A DNA stretch of 8,523 bases from Solirubrobacteraceae bacterium (GTDB lineage: Bacteria > Actinomycetota > Thermoleophilia > Solirubrobacterales > Solirubrobacteraceae): contig JAICUS010000240.1 of the NCBI GenBank assembly GCA_025935735.1, positions 1 through 8,523 on the forward strand, in the 5' to 3' direction. Below are positions 7,012-8,523 of the stretch, piece after piece. The position numbers and the translations under genes are program-made. The notes under the pieces are model-generated. The model was not told where the DNA came from and did not search any database. It saw only the letters and a list, made by a program, of their open reading frames with translations. Each line of letters opens with the position of its first letter. The stretch's first letter is position 1.

Positions 7012-8522
7012 TCTGCCTCGCCCCTCACCGCGGCTTCGTCCCCCCTCCGCGCGGGGCTCGTCACCGCTTCGCTCGCCACAGGCGCCCGGCGCGGCGCGGT
7101 CACCTCCCGCTCGCCGAGCCAGACGCGGCGGACGACGCGCTCGGCCGCGCCGCCGTCGTCGAGGGAGCAGAAGCGGGCGCGGAAGGCCGCGCGGGCGCGC
7201 GGGGCGAGGTCCCCGCCGCGCAGCGCGTCGACCACCTCGGCCTCGGTGCGCGCGACCGGGCCCGGCCCCTCCGTCAGCAGGTCGAGGTAGACGCCGCGCA
7301 GCGCCTGGTAGGCCTCCCAGTCGGGGGCGTGAACGACGATCGGGCGGTCGAGCACGGCGTAGTCGAACATGATCGAGGAGTAGTCGGTGAGCAGGACGTC
7401 CGCGGCGAGGCAGAGCTCCTCCACGGACGGGTGGCCGGCGACGTCGCGGATGCGGCCGGCGCGGTGCAGCTCCGCGAGCTGGCGGTCGGCGCCGTAGAAG
7501 TAGTGCGAGCGGACGAGCAGGACGTGGTCGTCGCCCAGCGCGTCGGCCACCTGCGCGACGTCGAGCACCGGCACATAGGAGGAGCGGAACTCGCGATGGG
7601 TGGGCGCGTAGAGGACCGCGGTGCGCCCCGGCGCGACGTCCAGCTGCGCCCGGGCGCGCGCCACGTCGGCGGCGGTGGCGTTCGCCAGCACGTCGTTGCG
7701 CGGGTAGCCGACCTCGAGCGTCTCGTAGCCGCCGGGGTAGACGCGCTCCCAGATCTCCGTGGTGAAGCGGTTGGCGGAGACGCTGAAATCCCAGCGCGCG
7801 CAGCGGCGCTCGAGCGCCTCGAAGTCCATCCGCGCGCCGACGATCGGCGAGTCGCGCAGGTCCAGCCCCATCGCCTTCACCGGCGTGCCGTGGTGGGTCT
7901 GCACCTGGATCGTGCCCTCGCGCTTGACGAAGTGGTTCGGGAAGTTGACGTTGTTGACCTGGATCCGCGCCCGCGCGAGCACGTCGTAGTACTCGCGCGT
8001 GCCGGGGCGCACGCACTCCACGCCCTCCGGCACGCCGGCGCCCGGCTTGGCCACCCACACCCCGCGCATCTCGGGCACGAGCTCGCGCGCCTTCTCGTAG
8101 ATCGCGCGCGGGTTGCAGGCGTAGCCGCGGTACCAGTAGGCGGCGAAGACGGCCAGGTCGGGGTCGATCGGCGCCTGCCGGCGGCGCCGGTAGTAGGAGT
8201 CGAGCCGGCGCTTGTTCACGGTGCGCGCCGCCTTGCGCGCGCGCCCGGGCGCATCCGAGACGCGCCGGCGGGCGCCCCTGGCGGCCTCCAGCGCGGCGAA
8301 CTCCGCGTAGTGGCCGCGGGCGACGATCCCCGTGCCGCCGTGGCGCCGCCAGCTCTCCGACAGCGCGGCGAAGTGGGCGCGGCGCTCGCCGGCCGGCAGG
8401 CGCCGCAGGACCGCGAGCTCGTGCTGCAGCATGGCCGGCGCCACGAGCTCGGCGCCCGCCAGGCCCGGGTGCGCGTCGAGGAAGGCGAAGACGGGCTCCC
8501 AGCCGGCCAGGGCCTCCGGCCC
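7008..8522 (-). CDS. TagF-type polyol-phosphate transferase, probable GT2 fusion (5' end outside window)
   Basis: The C-terminal domain belongs to the CDP-glycerol glycerophosphotransferase family, which moves glycerol-phosphate (or a similar polyol-phosphate) from its CDP form onto a growing teichoic-acid-type chain at the inner membrane face. Counting from the GTG at 8444, visible family motifs are QTHHGTPVK (182-190), GYPRNDVL (246-253), VLYAPTHRE (277-285), RSHY (312-315) and LLTDYSSIMFDY (351-362). H185 and H314 fit the two conserved catalytic histidines. The frame stays open for 26 more codons to the window edge, and these read like protein (WEPVFAFLDAHPGL), so 8444 is not the real start. 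The segment around the edge resembles the GT2-to-TagF linker of the gene at 2585-6010 (FLD, then an RRLPAGE/RRMLPEL-like helix). The missing part is therefore probably a GT2 domain. The beta modules of that paralogue are absent here. The last ~31 residues are a low-complexity tail. The TGA overlaps the next start as ATGA. The TagF-type assignment is firm; the GT2 part is inferred. Confidence 0.9.
   Translation of the reverse strand, partial: GPEALAGWEPVFAFLDAHPGLAGAELVAPAMLQHELAVLRRLPAGERRAHFAALSESWRRHGGTGIVARGHYAEFAALEAARGARRRVSDAPGRARKAARTVNKRRLDSYYRRRRQAPIDPDLAVFAAYWYRGYACNPRAIYEKARELVPEMRGVWVAKPGAGVPEGVECVRPGTREYYDVLARARIQVNNVNFPNHFVKREGTIQVQTHHGTPVKAMGLDLRDSPIVGARMDFEALERRCARWDFSVSANRFTTEIWERVYPGGYETLEVGYPRNDVLANATAADVARARAQLDVAPGRTAVLYAPTHREFRSSYVPVLDVAQVADALGDDHVLLVRSHYFYGADRQLAELHRAGRIRDVAGHPSVEELCLAADVLLTDYSSIMFDYAVLDRPIVVHAPDWEAYQALRGVYLDLLTEGPGPVARTEAEVVDALRGGDLAPRARAAFRARFCSLDDGGAAERVVRRVWLGEREVTAPRRAPVASEAVTSPARRGDEAAVRGEAE
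7016..7026 (-). promoter_or_regulatory. Ribosome-binding site for the sulfotransferase
   Basis: Read on the minus strand, the bases before the ATG at 7011 are GAGGGGCGAGGCAGA. GAGGGG (7026-7021) sits nine bases from the start and a second GAGG (7019-7016) four bases away. It lies inside the last codons of the upstream gene. It is the clearest Shine-Dalgarno-like stretch before any start in the window and supports the ATG at 7011. Confidence 0.6.
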
Positions 8523-8523
8523 G

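Larger units (their letters stand above)
7008..7103 (-). other. Low-complexity C-terminal tail with atypical codons
   Basis: The last 31 codons of the TagF-type gene follow the natural-looking domain end at VWLGERE. They encode an Ala/Arg/Glu/Pro-rich tail with no recognisable fold. Codon use differs from the rest of the window: AGG twice, GAA three times, GGG, GCA and CCT within 31 codons. Two similar short stretches, plus-strand tcaccgcggcttcg (7025-7038) and tcaccgcttcg (7061-7071), repeat within it. It reads like a former intergenic spacer that became translated, while also carrying the ribosome-binding site of the next gene. Confidence 0.45.

Noticed and set aside
6145..7290. Plus-strand open frame opposite the sulfotransferase and the end of the first TagF-type gene
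   Set aside because: It crosses the boundary of two well-supported minus-strand genes and shows no recognisable domain.
7012..8058. Long N-terminal extension of the sulfotransferase frame
   Set aside because: It is an Arg/Ala/Gly-rich shadow inside the TagF-type gene. The ATG at 7011 has a ribosome-binding site and puts the P-loop at residue 11.
8442..8444. GTG at 8444 as the true start of the first gene
   Set aside because: The frame remains open and protein-like to the window edge, with a GT2-tail resemblance, so the gene most likely begins outside the window.

Overview
The window is a very GC-rich, gene-dense stretch in which every supported gene lies on the minus strand, so the window is read from its right end to its left end. 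Base composition, codon choice and the kinds of proteins suggest a high-GC actinobacterium. A Thermoleophilia/Solirubrobacterales- or Streptomyces-like lineage would fit, but no marker gene is present to settle this. There are no RNA genes, mobile elements, CRISPR arrays or convincing promoters or terminators. The only true intergenic gap is 21 bp.

Layout in transcription order: (1) 8522-7008, a protein cut by the right window edge, with a C-terminal CDP-glycerol:polyol-phosphate glycerophosphotransferase (TagF-type) domain and what looks like the tail of a family 2 glycosyltransferase in front of it; (2) 7011-6013, a PAPS-type sulfotransferase; (3) 6010-2585, a 1141-residue fusion of a GT2 glycosyltransferase, three beta-rich modules and a complete TagF-type domain; (4) 2585-981, a GT4 glycosyltransferase carrying a fourth copy of the same beta-rich module at its N-terminus; (5) 959-1, a protein cut by the left edge, with a degenerate nucleotidyltransferase-like N-terminal region leading into what is probably a CDP-alcohol phosphatidyltransferase.

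Genes 1 to 4 are joined by a 4-nt overlap (ATGA), a 2-nt gap (TGAAAATG) and a 1-nt overlap (TGATG), so they form one translationally coupled operon. Gene 5 follows 21 bp later. The promoter must lie to the right of the window.

Taken together, the genes look like part of a locus for a teichoic-acid-like cell-surface glycopolymer. CDP-activated polyol phosphates are polymerised or transferred by the two TagF-type domains, sugars are added by the GT2 and GT4 enzymes, and a CDP-alcohol phosphotransferase may supply the lipid or head-group step. The unusual element is a sulfotransferase coupled into the middle of this set, which suggests a sulfated wall polymer. The second notable element is the F-x-A-R / W-x-L beta module shared between the GT2-TagF fusion and the neighbouring GT4 enzyme. 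Both interpretations are inferences from sequence and context.
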